Of a stretch of 25,428 bases of DNA, positions 7,082-14,169 are shown piece after piece. The notes beneath the pieces are model-generated. The model worked only from the letters and a program-made list of their open reading frames with translations. It ran no database searches and had not been told where the DNA came from. This stretch comes from an uncultured bacterium. Lineage in GTDB: Bacteria > Patescibacteriota > Minisyncoccia > Phycocordibacterales > CAIZLB01. How positions within the stretch are numbered: position 1 is the first letter of the stretch; each line of letters opens with the position of its first letter. A program made the position numbers and the translations under genes. The stretch lies in assembly GCA_903864515.1 (NCBI GenBank), contig CAIPFZ010000019.1:1-25428 (forward strand). The letters are read 5' to 3'.

Positions 7082-7417
7082 TTACCAAGTGATTGGACAT
7101 GAAAACGTAGGAATCTTCAACTTCGCCTTTGGCTGAGATTGTGGCTTTGGATTGAAACGCGCCTTACCCCTAGCTAGTGTCTCGCAGGCTACTCCAGGTT
7201 TGCAGAAGAGGGATTCCCTCCTGGCACCCTGAGCGTTCCACACCACAGCAAACTGGGCCTCAGCCCGACAGTTGTTACACTTTTGTTCTCGCCTGCGGGG
7301 GAAGATATTTGTCTCAAAATAGCCTACCACCACGGTACCACCAGGGTCTTTCATGTGCTCGATGATGGTTGACTGTGGTGATGGTGTACTGACTTGTGAT
7401 TGTTGTTGTTTACTCAC
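7082..7417 (-). CDS. Small Cys-rich protein, possible zinc ribbon (singleton cassette gene C)
   Basis: A 111-residue protein with no family I recognise. It has a Gln/Ser-rich N-terminus (1-18) and four Cys in a ribbon-like layout: CNNC at 47-50, then Cys72 and Cys78 (FCKPGVAC). That spacing could bind one zinc ion, but this is inference. The C-terminal third is basic and Pro-rich (FNPKPQSQPKAKLK). The start is GTG at 7415-7417; the leader has TAGAAAGCAACAGAATC, a purine-rich tract like the other singleton genes. G+C is high: 36 of 60 bases at 7201-7260, against 23 of 60 at 2701-2760 in the ABC-F gene. It has its own promoter (7490-7518) and terminator. Nucleic-acid binding is a reasonable guess only. 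Confidence 0.7.
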   Translation of the reverse strand: MSKQQQSQVSTPSPQSTIIEHMKDPGGTVVVGYFETNIFPRRREQKCNNCRAEAQFAVVWNAQGARRESLFCKPGVACETLARGKARFNPKPQSQPKAKLKIPTFSCPITW

Positions 7418-7451
7418 GATTCTGTTGCTTTCTATATTTTGACTGTTGATT

Positions 7452-7481
7452 TGTTCTTGAACAGAGGACCTAATATACCTC
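7452..7481 (-). promoter_or_regulatory. Leader inverted repeats of gene C
   Basis: Two small inverted repeats lie right after the predicted start near 7483: GAGG...CCTC (7464-7481, 4-bp stem) and the perfect 12-base palindrome TGTTCTTGAACA (7452-7463). Each is weak alone, but the position matches leader hairpins of neighbouring singleton genes. Confidence 0.35.
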
Positions 7482-7489
7482 CGAATAGT

Positions 7490-7518
7490 ATTACAGCACA
7501 GAATGAATTAAAAATCAA
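7490..7518 (-). promoter_or_regulatory. Sigma-70-like promoter of gene C
   Basis: Minus strand TTGATT (7513-7518), 17-base spacer, TGTAAT (7490-7495). It starts just after the terminator of the preceding gene (7525-7548), and predicts a leader of about 66 bases. Confidence 0.5.
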
Positions 7519-7524
7519 GAAGAA

Positions 7525-7548
7525 GAGCGCCCCTCGCGAAGGGCGCTC
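7525..7548 (-). terminator. GC-rich intrinsic terminator of the 173-residue membrane protein gene
   Basis: Stem GAGCGCCC/GGGCGCTC extended by a G-U and an A-U pair around loop CGCG; on the minus strand followed by TTCTTCTTG. It lies 76 bases after the stop at 7625. Confidence 0.8.
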
Positions 7549-7624
7549 AAAACTGAATTTACATTGACTAACGTTGACTAAATGATAGACATCCTTAAGC
7601 ACGGAATATAGACTGTTTGAGTAC

Positions 7625-8146
7625 CTATGACCATCTTTTCTCTGCATCCAAGATTTCTCCTGGGCACAGCCTAAGAAGTAGTCCGAAGTCCTTCACAAAT
7701 GTAGTTGCTGACACGGTCTGGGTTTCGTGATCAACGTTAAACGCTGGATCAGTTCCAAAGCTGAGGAGTAAACTACAAACATCAAGCATCCAGCCAAATG
7801 AACTGTCACCTAAGTATTCGTAACCACAATCTCTCAAGAATGAAGGTAAATCCTCCATGGACGTAGGGGACTTTTTTGATTCGCCATGGCAAAAGATTAA
7901 TTCATCCTCTAAGGCATCATCTACATAGTGGTGAATCTCCATTATGTGGTGAATATCTCTCAGGTTAGTGTTGGCAATAAGTGACTCGAGACCACGAATT
8001 GTAATCATGCTCCTCATCAGGCTCTTATCCGCCCAAGCTCTACCATCTCGCTTTTCACGAAGATGGACGAGAACTATGAACAAAAGGACTATCCCTACTA
8101 AAAGAAGTAGCGCAACAAATCCAGTTGGACTATATAATAGCTTCAT
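7625..8146 (-). CDS. Unrecognised single-pass membrane protein (singleton cassette gene D)
   Basis: The 173 residues begin with a strong hydrophobic segment (about 8-28, FVALLLLVGIVLLFIVLV) followed by a basic stretch (HLREKRDGR). Together these suggest an N-terminal anchor with the rest of the protein on the cytoplasmic side. The soluble part has a His-rich patch (DIHHIMEIHHY, about 64-74) and alternating helices; no domain is recognised. The ATG at 8144-8146 is preceded by AGAGATAAAGAC, matching gene A (AGAGATAGAAAC) at 10 of 12 positions, so the two share a ribosome-site region although the proteins are unrelated. It has its own promoter inside a 34-base inverted repeat (8254-8287) and its own GC-rich terminator (7525-7548). 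Function unknown. Confidence 0.72.
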   Translation of the reverse strand: MKLLYSPTGFVALLLLVGIVLLFIVLVHLREKRDGRAWADKSLMRSMITIRGLESLIANTNLRDIHHIMEIHHYVDDALEDELIFCHGESKKSPTSMEDLPSFLRDCGYEYLGDSSFGWMLDVCSLLLSFGTDPAFNVDHETQTVSATTFVKDFGLLLRLCPGEILDAEKRWS

Positions 8147-8206
8147 TGTCTTTATCTCTAATGGTAATTGTTTTCAAATTATAGACTACCAAAATACCTT
8201 CAATTC

Positions 8207-8218
8207 CTCCATCTGGAG
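8207..8218 (-). repeat. Small hairpin in gene D leader
   Basis: CTCC-AGAT-GGAG, a 4-bp stem with 4-base loop, about 25-35 bases downstream of the predicted start near 8242. Unlike most other singleton leaders it is not at the very 5' end. Confidence 0.3.
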
Positions 8219-8248
8219 TCATATCAAGGATCTATTGGCCCAGTAGTG

Positions 8249-8277
8249 ATAATATGTATTTGATTCATAAAAGTCAA
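8249..8277 (-). promoter_or_regulatory. Sigma-70-like promoter of gene D
   Basis: Minus strand TTGACT (8272-8277), 17-base spacer, TATTAT (8249-8254). The predicted leader is about 96 bases. The promoter is interleaved with the inverted repeat 8254-8287. Confidence 0.6.
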
Positions 8278-8287
8278 TCAAATACAT
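8254..8287. repeat. 12-bp-arm inverted repeat spanning a promoter
   Basis: Perfect arms ATGTATTTGATT (8254-8265) and AATCAAATACAT (8276-8287) with a 10-base loop. It may be the terminator of the methyltransferase gene (stop at 8327), although the T tract after it on the minus strand is poor. Because it contains the -35 and reaches the -10 of gene D, it could instead be an operator. Confidence 0.7.
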
Positions 8288-8326
8288 TTAACAGATTTTT
8301 CGGCAGTATTTCTCCTGGTGCTATAT

Positions 8327-9583
8327 CTAGAGTCTTGAAATTGTATAAATACCCGCTTTTTTACCAGATACCAAGATATGAGATACTCGATCCAATTTCA
8401 TTGTCTTTTGAAAATTGAAAAGAATGTTTTCAAACTCTTCTTTATCTCCCACAATTAGGACAACAGCCTTACCACCCTTCATTAGAACAAACTCAAACTT
8501 TTTTAACATCTCTGAATAATCAATTTGATTATTCTCAAACGCATGATCTTTAAAAACACTTTTTCCTCTAAAGCTTGTCCATGGTGGATCAGTAATTATC
8601 TTTGTAATAGAAGATTTTGGGATAACTTTTTCATCTTGATCGAAGAAATCACCAAAAATTAATTGAATATTTTTTCTAGTATTAATTTGTCTATTTAATT
8701 CTTTGTGAATCCCCTCAATAGCACGCTCATGTGAATCCACTCCAATTGCTTTTCTATAAGCATTAAAATGAACACGCTCTTTCAAAATTCCTCCGTAACC
8801 ACAAAAAGGATCAAGAATTATATCCTTTGGTGTTGGATTAGATTCTAGTATTAAAAGTTCTGCAATTTCTGGACTCAACTCCCCTGCTCTGTGAAATTTC
8901 TTATCCTCTGAAAGTTGAGTTAAGCGAAGCGCACAAATAAGTCTTATGTTTTTATTCTCAGGCTCAAGAATTTCTCCCATTGCAGTTTGCTCTGGTTCAC
9001 TTGTTTTATTTTTGCTAGAATTATTTTTATCTGCCATTGCTTTGGCAACAGCCGCGTTCCACTCCTCATCAACTTCTTCCTTACCTGCACCAGCTATATC
9101 ACTTTTCTCAACTCTGATTTTATTTCTCCTCATAAACCATAGTTCTCTTTGTGGTTCACGCACAGAAAGTTTCATTCCCAGATCCTTCTCAACAACAGTT
9201 TCTGCTTTTTGAAGATATACTCTATCAAAACCAATTGTCTGATTATTTTCAGATACAACAATTTTAAAAGTCTCTCTGTGTTTTCCAAGTAGTGTCTTAA
9301 CATGTGCTTTGTTGTGAACACCATCGTTTATAAATCTCTTGAATAAATTTTCAAAAGACATATCTTCTTTAAAGTATAATCCGTTTAATATTACGAAGAT
9401 ATTCGTAAGGAAACGCATTTGACGCAACTCATGCGGAGTGTAGTCCGTTTCAAAAACCACCATTCCATCAAGAACTTCAACTATTTTGAAGCGATCTTTT
9501 GGTTTTTTCTTAAGTTGCCTCTCTATTATTTCTTGTCCTCCACTTACAAAAGTGGCGCAATATAAGTCCATTTTATTTATCAT
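8327..9583 (-). CDS. TRM11-like RNA guanine-N2 methyltransferase
   Basis: Probable S-adenosylmethionine-dependent RNA base methyltransferase of the THUMP-associated Rossmann-fold group. The SAM-binding loop is DPFCGYGG (258-265), with acidic GVDSHE (281-286) closing the next strand, and the N-methyltransferase motif IV is TDPPW (331-335). The N-terminal half (about 1-160) has the size of the N-terminal/THUMP region of TRM11-type enzymes, but I cannot confirm THUMP by eye. A charged low-complexity linker (about 165-210) separates the halves. Family members methylate tRNA; the exact site is not predictable. The ATG at 9581-9583 lies 6 bases after TACAAT, suggesting a leaderless mRNA; a second Met is at codon 5. 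DNA methylation is a less likely alternative. Confidence 0.82.
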   Translation of the reverse strand: MINKMDLYCATFVSGGQEIIERQLKKKPKDRFKIVEVLDGMVVFETDYTPHELRQMRFLTNIFVILNGLYFKEDMSFENLFKRFINDGVHNKAHVKTLLGKHRETFKIVVSENNQTIGFDRVYLQKAETVVEKDLGMKLSVREPQRELWFMRRNKIRVEKSDIAGAGKEEVDEEWNAAVAKAMADKNNSSKNKTSEPEQTAMGEILEPENKNIRLICALRLTQLSEDKKFHRAGELSPEIAELLILESNPTPKDIILDPFCGYGGILKERVHFNAYRKAIGVDSHERAIEGIHKELNRQINTRKNIQLIFGDFFDQDEKVIPKSSITKIITDPPWTSFRGKSVFKDHAFENNQIDYSEMLKKFEFVLMKGGKAVVLIVGDKEEFENILFNFQKTMKLDRVSHILVSGKKAGIYTISRL

Positions 9584-9589
9584 AATTTT

Positions 9590-9595
9590 ATTGTA
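9590..9595 (-). promoter_or_regulatory. -10 box of the methyltransferase gene, predicted leaderless
   Basis: TACAAT on the minus strand, with 6 bases between it and the ATG. No convincing -35 was found in the expected place. The stretch 9596-9732 otherwise holds no recognisable feature. Confidence 0.4.
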
Positions 9596-9732
9596 TTAGG
9601 GTTTTCGCCTAGATAGGTTCCATATGCCTTTTATTAATAATTTGGCTATGAAGTACCTATAAATATGGTTATTTTAAGGGTCAGGATGGCTTTGAATCAA
9701 ACAACTGATCTGATCCGATAACCTATTTTGTC

Positions 9733-10206
9733 CTATCCCCTTCTAGTCATTGTTAACAATACGACAATTGGAGCTAAAACACAAACTAGGTGACCAATTC
9801 CTGAGGTAAAGAAGGCTCTGATGTCAGCTGTGAGACTGTATATATCTCTTGCCGGTAATACGTGGAAAGTTATAGTCATTACCAACAACATCACAGAAAC
9901 TGACAATAAAAGAGCGTCAACAAACCCTGCGACTCCTCCTCTGGCACCTTCATAATGACTCAACCTTCTTGTTACCAAAAATACTAATGCAAATATTACT
10001 AAAAAAACAAATGCCTGAGAAAGATATATATGAAATGAAGTATCTTTAACTGCAGTTATTTTTGTGAGATATGCGGTAGGAATTGACGCAAATATTACCG
10101 CTGTTGGATAAAATGCAATTATTAAAGAATACATTACTCCCCTGCCTTTATAAAAAGTTAATATAACAAGAACTACTAATGTTGCTATAAGTGCGATGTT
10201 GAACAT
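9733..10206 (-). CDS. Unrecognised multi-pass membrane protein, 157 residues
   Basis: About five hydrophobic segments can be read: roughly 2-19, 25-48, 62-80, 95-115 and 134-153. Short basic loops (YKGRG near 19-23, TRRLSHYEGARGG near 79-91, and the TMTRRG C-terminus) favour the cytoplasmic side by the positive-inside rule. The general layout recalls CvpA-like proteins, but no diagnostic motif is visible, so I give no name. The ATG at 10204-10206 is 8 bases after TATAAT with no Shine-Dalgarno sequence. The GC-rich terminator of the upstream lipoprotein gene (10263-10305) separates it from that gene, so it is transcribed alone. A role in the envelope is all that can be inferred. Confidence 0.7.
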   Translation of the reverse strand: MFNIALIATLVVLVILTFYKGRGVMYSLIIAFYPTAVIFASIPTAYLTKITAVKDTSFHIYLSQAFVFLVIFALVFLVTRRLSHYEGARGGVAGFVDALLLSVSVMLLVMTITFHVLPARDIYSLTADIRAFFTSGIGHLVCVLAPIVVLLTMTRRG

Positions 10207-10214
10207 ATTTATTT

Positions 10215-10220
10215 ATTATA
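10215..10220 (-). promoter_or_regulatory. -10 box of the 157-residue membrane protein gene
   Basis: Perfect TATAAT on the minus strand, 8 bases before the ATG at 10204-10206, which predicts a leader of only a base or two. The region is very AT-rich, so a chance match is possible. Confidence 0.4.
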
Positions 10221-10262
10221 TATTGTTTTTTATTTTTTGGGAATTTTTTTTACAAAACAAAG

Positions 10263-10305
10263 CGCGCGCAGCATCAATTCAATAAATAAAAAGATGCTGC
10301 GCGCG
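10263..10305 (-). terminator. GC-rich intrinsic terminator of the lipoprotein gene
   Basis: Perfect 13-bp stem CGCGCGCAGCATC/GATGCTGCGCGCG with a 17-base AT loop; on the minus strand followed by CTTTGTTTTG. It begins 33 bases after the stop at 10339. Confidence 0.85.
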
Positions 10306-10338
10306 TTATTTTGATAATATACAGAATGCATTGAATGC

Positions 10339-11172
10339 CTACTCAAGAAGAGTCCATTTCATGGTCACGGTATTTTCGACAACTTGAGTCAATTGAACCA
10401 TTCCAACTCCGCGAACAAAGGTAATTTGTTCTTCAAAGCCGTGGTCAAGAATAGAATCCTTTTTTTCTTCAGATTCTGATTCATTTGCCGTTACCTGCCT
10501 AATAAAACTGAGGGCAGACCTTCCCTTGTGTTCTGTGCGTCCGACAAAGATTAGGGAATCATTTTCTCCACTAAGACCCATGCTAATCATTGGTTTTTCA
10601 CCAAAAAAGGCGATTCTCAGTGCATGGCCTGGCTCAGCGTCATAACCTCCCCAACCACTACCTGACATCATTGCACCTGGACTATTTGGATCCTTTTCTG
10701 TAACTAACAGCACTTGATAACTATCACCTCTGTGAATAGCCCAAAATACATTTTTGCAATATTTAAAAACTCCAATATCATCCCTCTCGATTTCCAACTC
10801 ATATCCTTCAGGATACTCTAGAGCCCCTTGTTTTAGAGCTACTCCTTTGATCTTAAAGATTAGATGGAGATCGTTTCTGTCAATGTCTCCAATAAGCAAG
10901 TAGCGTCCTCGTGTTTCAATTCGATACCTTGACCAGCGCACCTGCTCATGATTCATGGCTGGTGCTTTGTCAGATTCTGTCAATTCAATTTTGTAGTCAA
11001 AACGGCGACCAATGTCAGTTGGAAAGTACTCTTCAGGCTTACCAGGTGGAACACCTGTTCTCTCTGAAGCTTCAGTTCGCTGATCTTTCACCTTACTATT
11101 AGCTGATTCATTGCAACTAATAGAGGTTAAAATGCAGACGGCGACAAACATTCCTTTAACAAGCGTTTTCAT
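10339..11172 (-). CDS. Probable secreted lipoprotein (singleton cassette gene E)
   Basis: The 277 residues begin with a typical export signal: Lys at 2 and 6, a hydrophobic core (about 8-17), then Ser-Cys at 19-20 followed by a polar Asn/Ser/Lys tether. Cys20 is the likely lipidation site, but the lipobox LTSISC is weak (Ser at -3 where Leu is usual). After the linker, PEEYFPTDIGRRFDYKIE (about 46-63) resembles the opening of a broad group of exported proteins whose mature domain starts with 'yFPl..G..W.Y'; this is my recollection, not a search. The remainder is predicted beta-rich. The leader has GAAAGG 7 bases before the ATG, a good ribosome site unusual in this window, plus a 5' hairpin (11241-11258) and a 13-bp terminator. 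Function unknown. Confidence 0.75.
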   Translation of the reverse strand: MKTLVKGMFVAVCILTSISCNESANSKVKDQRTEASERTGVPPGKPEEYFPTDIGRRFDYKIELTESDKAPAMNHEQVRWSRYRIETRGRYLLIGDIDRNDLHLIFKIKGVALKQGALEYPEGYELEIERDDIGVFKYCKNVFWAIHRGDSYQVLLVTEKDPNSPGAMMSGSGWGGYDAEPGHALRIAFFGEKPMISMGLSGENDSLIFVGRTEHKGRSALSFIRQVTANESESEEKKDSILDHGFEEQITFVRGVGMVQLTQVVENTVTMKWTLLE

Positions 11173-11240
11173 TTCTGTACCTTTCTTTTGATGTTAATGA
11201 GCGTGGGTCATGAGTGAAATAACACTATATAGCACCCTCC

Positions 11241-11258
11241 CGATAGAGAACACTATCG
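11241..11258 (-). promoter_or_regulatory. 5' leader hairpin of the lipoprotein gene
   Basis: Perfect 6-bp stem CGATAG/CTATCG with loop TGTTCT on the minus strand, beginning within a few bases of the predicted transcription start. Confidence 0.5.
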
Positions 11259-11259
11259 T

Positions 11260-11292
11260 AATATAATATTTTGTCAATTATTGGTAAAACAA
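11260..11292 (-). promoter_or_regulatory. Promoter region of the lipoprotein gene
   Basis: Two overlapping -10 candidates on the minus strand: TATATT (11260-11265, with TTTACC 17 bases upstream) and TATTAT (11263-11268, with TTGTTT 18 bases upstream). A TTGACA at 11272-11277 is too close to either to serve as their -35. Predicted leader is about 82 bases. Confidence 0.4.
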
Positions 11293-11355
11293 AAAAACAC
11301 TTGATACCTTAATTATCAGATGTATTTTAGCTAACTATTTAGAGAATTTTTTTAA

Positions 11356-11469
11356 TTATCTCTTAACTACTCTTGCTGCAATTTTTGCATGCTTAACTGC
11401 AAGTCTTTTTGCTGTCTTCTTAGAACGTGTAGTTCTATTTTTTCCAACACTTGTTGCTCTTTTTGCCAT
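11356..11469 (-). CDS. 37-residue highly basic microprotein
   Basis: Starting at the ATG 11467-11469, the frame encodes 37 residues and stops with TAA at 11356-11358. The sequence is dominated by Lys, Arg and Ala (opening MAKRATSVGKNRTTRSKKTA and ending VVKR), with no acidic residue and no hydrophobic segment, so it should be soluble and bind nucleic acid or ribosome. It resembles very small ribosomal or nucleoid proteins in composition, but I do not recognise the family. Support for a real gene: a perfect TATAAT lies 9 bases before the ATG, as for other leaderless genes here, and the frame is compositionally coherent in an otherwise empty gap. It is too small for standard gene-length cut-offs. 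Confidence 0.65.
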   Translation of the reverse strand: MAKRATSVGKNRTTRSKKTAKRLAVKHAKIAARVVKR

Positions 11470-11478
11470 AATAAATTC

Positions 11479-11484
11479 ATTATA
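11479..11484 (-). promoter_or_regulatory. -10 box of the basic microprotein gene
   Basis: TATAAT on the minus strand, 9 bases upstream of the ATG. No clear -35 was seen. The predicted transcript has only 2-3 leader bases. Confidence 0.4.
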
Positions 11485-11534
11485 CACTAATTTATATTTT
11501 ATAAAAGCACCTAATATATTTAGACCACATTTAT

Positions 11535-11564
11535 TTGCCTTAATCGGTTATAGTATGAGATAAT
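11535..11564 (+). promoter_or_regulatory. Promoter of the surface protein gene
   Basis: TTGCCT (11535-11540), 18-base spacer, GATAAT (11559-11564) preceded by TGA as in an extended -10. The ATG follows 10 bases later, so the leader is only about 3-4 bases. Confidence 0.45.
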
Positions 11565-11574
11565 ATACACAATC

Positions 11575-14106
11575 ATGAACAAGATTATATCCAAAAGCAT
11601 AAGCTTTATTTTTTTATTAGTACTTATATTAATAGCATACCCCTCATTAACAAAAGCGGCCTGGACAGATAATTTAATATTCCACGCACCATTCAATGAT
11701 CCAACTGACCCATTGAAGGTAAATGTTGGAAATGGTCAATTCACTTTTAGAAGAGTCACGACTGCAACATACATTCACCCTACAACTAATTTAGTCACAG
11801 TTGCTGGATCTAACGTCTTACCAGTGAGTGAGGATTTTTCAACACTATGGACTGCAACAAGTTCACAGATAAGCGTTAATCAAACCACAGCCCCTGATGG
11901 AAGCAATACGGCTGACTTGTTTACAGTAGGCCCTGCTTCTGATGGTAATGTATTGCACCATATTCAGTCAGCAGCAACAAGTACAGGTAACTTGAATGTA
12001 AATCAGGTCTATACATCTAGTGTGTATGTTAAACAAAACAGTAATACTTGGATATCTCTTGCTATGGTTGGTAAAAACGGTACATCAAATAATTGTTATT
12101 TTAATACAACAACTGGAGCAATAGGTACATGTACTGTTGGTGTCATCTCCAAAACATCAACAGACGTCGGATCTGGATGGTACCGATTCTCAGTTTCGGC
12201 AAGTCTTGGAAGTGGAGGGGCGACCGTAAATACCCGTATATATTTAGGAGAAAATGATAATGATTGGACTTGGACAGGTAATAACACAAACTCTGTATAT
12301 GTGTGGGGTGCTCAAATGAACTCTGGTCCAGATCTTGCTCCATATGTAAAAACAACAGGTGACCATTCTGCAATAGCTAGAATTGAAGAAGGTGGATATT
12401 TATCTGAAAACACTAGAACAAACTTTATATTATGGTCCAGAGATTTTACAAATGCTGCATGGACAAAAACAAATATTAATACATCAAAGACAGCTGTAGG
12501 ACATGATGGTGTTTCAAATTCAGCAACAGTTGTAACAGCTTCAGCTAATGATGGAACGGTGTGTCAAGGTGTAACGATTGCAACCGCTACAAGTTCTGCT
12601 TCTGTTGATATTAAACGTGTTTCTGGGTCTGGAACTGTATCAATTTCTATGGATGGAGGTGTGACCTATGCGGGAGATGTGTCGTCTCAATTATCCTCAT
12701 CTTCATGGTATAGAGCTGTATTTGAAAATCAAAAAATAACAAACCCATCTCTTTGTATTAAACTTGGGACGAACGGCGATTCTGTAATTCTTGATTATGC
12801 ACAGATAGAAACAGGAGGTGTTCCAAGTTCACCCACAACTGGTCCATTTGTTAGTTCTCGTATTCCAACCATGAGCGGTGCTCAAACAAGATATTTAGAT
12901 AGAATGAGTATTCCAGGAGCTGGAAACTGGACAGATACTGAAGGAACATTCTTTGCTGTTGCTGACACTTGGGATACAGCAAGAGGTAATAAATTTATTG
13001 TTGATGGATATTCAGGTGCTTCTCGTGTACCTATGCATATTAGATCAGGTGAAGGTAATGGATCAAATGGTACTTTAGGTAGAACAACTATTTATGACGG
13101 TACAGAATGTTCATATAGTTCTGTTAACGTACAACCTCAGACTTCAACAAAAATGATTTCTAGATGGAGTGCTATTTCTGGAACAAAGGGTACGACCGCC
13201 TCAGGTGCTGCTCCAACTAATTGTGCCTTTACTGGTTCTATGAATTTTCAAACATCAATGGTTTTTGGTGATGCGTACAACCAAGATGGTACAAGATCAA
13301 CCTTTGGACACATTAAGAATGCAAGATTTTATAATACCGCTTTCTCTGATGCGAATATGCAACTTGCAACAGCTGGTTTAACTAATGATATTGGAACCTC
13401 TCCCTCTTCTCCAACTTCCCTAACCTCAACTGGGGTTTCAACTTCAACTGTGTCACTAACTTGGGCGACACCATCATCTGATGGTGGATCAGCGATTACA
13501 GATTATTTGATTCAATATAGTTCTGGAGGTGCCACTTCAACTTTTGCACACGCACCAAGTACAGCAACTTCAACAACTGTAAATGGTTTGACTGCAAATA
13601 CGAGTTATCTTTTTGCGGTGTCAGCAATTAACGCTCTTGGAACAAGTTCTCCAGCTACGGTAAGTACAACGACGAGTGCGGTAGCGGAAGAGAACAATAC
13701 ACCAGCCACTTCAACACCACCAGTAGTAATAACACCCTCAGTAACATATAGCGTAAGCAGTAGTGGAGGTAGTAGTTTGCCAGCCAATATATTTAGATCA
13801 TTGTTAGCAGAAGATAAAAGGCCTGCAACAAAGACAGCAACATCAAATGCTCCAGTAAAATTCACTAAAGTATTAAAATCAGGATCCTCTGGTATTGATG
13901 TTAAGAATCTTCAAATTTTTCTTAACAAAAATGGTTTCTTAATCAATAGTAAAAAAGGTAAGGCTGGGTCTGTCGGATACGAGACAAAGACTTTTGGAAA
14001 ATCAACTAAGAATGCATTAATTAAATATCAAAAGAAGAATAAAATCTATCCTGCAGACGGTAACTTAAACAAAGCAACGATAAGTCATATAAATAAGAAA
14101 ATTTAG
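11575..14106 (+). CDS. Secreted modular surface protein with FN3 and peptidoglycan-binding-like domains
   Basis: An exported 843-residue protein and the only plus-strand gene here. Residues 1-28 form a signal peptide (Lys near the start, hydrophobic core 9-22, cleavage near TKA-A). Modules then read: a first Thr/Ser-rich sandwich domain (about 80-265, from SEDFSTLWT to SVYVWGAQM), a related second copy (about 281-415, from SRDFTNAAWT), a LamG/concanavalin-like domain (about 440-600, from EGTFFAVAD to NARFYNTAFSDANM), an FN3 domain (about 610-700, with ITDYLIQYS and YLFAVSAIN), a Ser/Thr/Pro linker, and a peptidoglycan-binding-like C-terminus (about 761-843, VKNLQIFLNKNGF). Paired modules of this kind occur in phage tail and adhesion proteins. 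It probably anchors to the cell wall and binds glycans or other cells; the ligand is unknown. Confidence 0.85.
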   Translation: MNKIISKSISFIFLLVLILIAYPSLTKAAWTDNLIFHAPFNDPTDPLKVNVGNGQFTFRRVTTATYIHPTTNLVTVAGSNVLPVSEDFSTLWTATSSQISVNQTTAPDGSNTADLFTVGPASDGNVLHHIQSAATSTGNLNVNQVYTSSVYVKQNSNTWISLAMVGKNGTSNNCYFNTTTGAIGTCTVGVISKTSTDVGSGWYRFSVSASLGSGGATVNTRIYLGENDNDWTWTGNNTNSVYVWGAQMNSGPDLAPYVKTTGDHSAIARIEEGGYLSENTRTNFILWSRDFTNAAWTKTNINTSKTAVGHDGVSNSATVVTASANDGTVCQGVTIATATSSASVDIKRVSGSGTVSISMDGGVTYAGDVSSQLSSSSWYRAVFENQKITNPSLCIKLGTNGDSVILDYAQIETGGVPSSPTTGPFVSSRIPTMSGAQTRYLDRMSIPGAGNWTDTEGTFFAVADTWDTARGNKFIVDGYSGASRVPMHIRSGEGNGSNGTLGRTTIYDGTECSYSSVNVQPQTSTKMISRWSAISGTKGTTASGAAPTNCAFTGSMNFQTSMVFGDAYNQDGTRSTFGHIKNARFYNTAFSDANMQLATAGLTNDIGTSPSSPTSLTSTGVSTSTVSLTWATPSSDGGSAITDYLIQYSSGGATSTFAHAPSTATSTTVNGLTANTSYLFAVSAINALGTSSPATVSTTTSAVAEENNTPATSTPPVVITPSVTYSVSSSGGSSLPANIFRSLLAEDKRPATKTATSNAPVKFTKVLKSGSSGIDVKNLQIFLNKNGFLINSKKGKAGSVGYETKTFGKSTKNALIKYQKKNKIYPADGNLNKATISHINKKI

Positions 14107-14112
14107 TAAAAT

Positions 14113-14145
14113 AAAAAAAGTGAATATAAAATATTCACTTTTTTT
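14113..14145. terminator. Bidirectional intrinsic terminator between convergent genes
   Basis: Stem GTGAATA/TATTCAC with 5-base loop, flanked by seven A on one side and seven T on the other. It serves the surface protein gene (plus) and the receiver gene (minus), which converge here. Confidence 0.9.
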
Positions 14146-14169
14146 ATTAAATTAACTTATATGAATTCT

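Noticed and set aside
7432..7647. A 71-codon minus-strand open frame overlapping the end of gene D
   Set aside because: It runs straight through the GC-rich terminator at 7525-7548 and the promoter of gene C, and its hydrophobic part is a by-product of T-rich flanking DNA.
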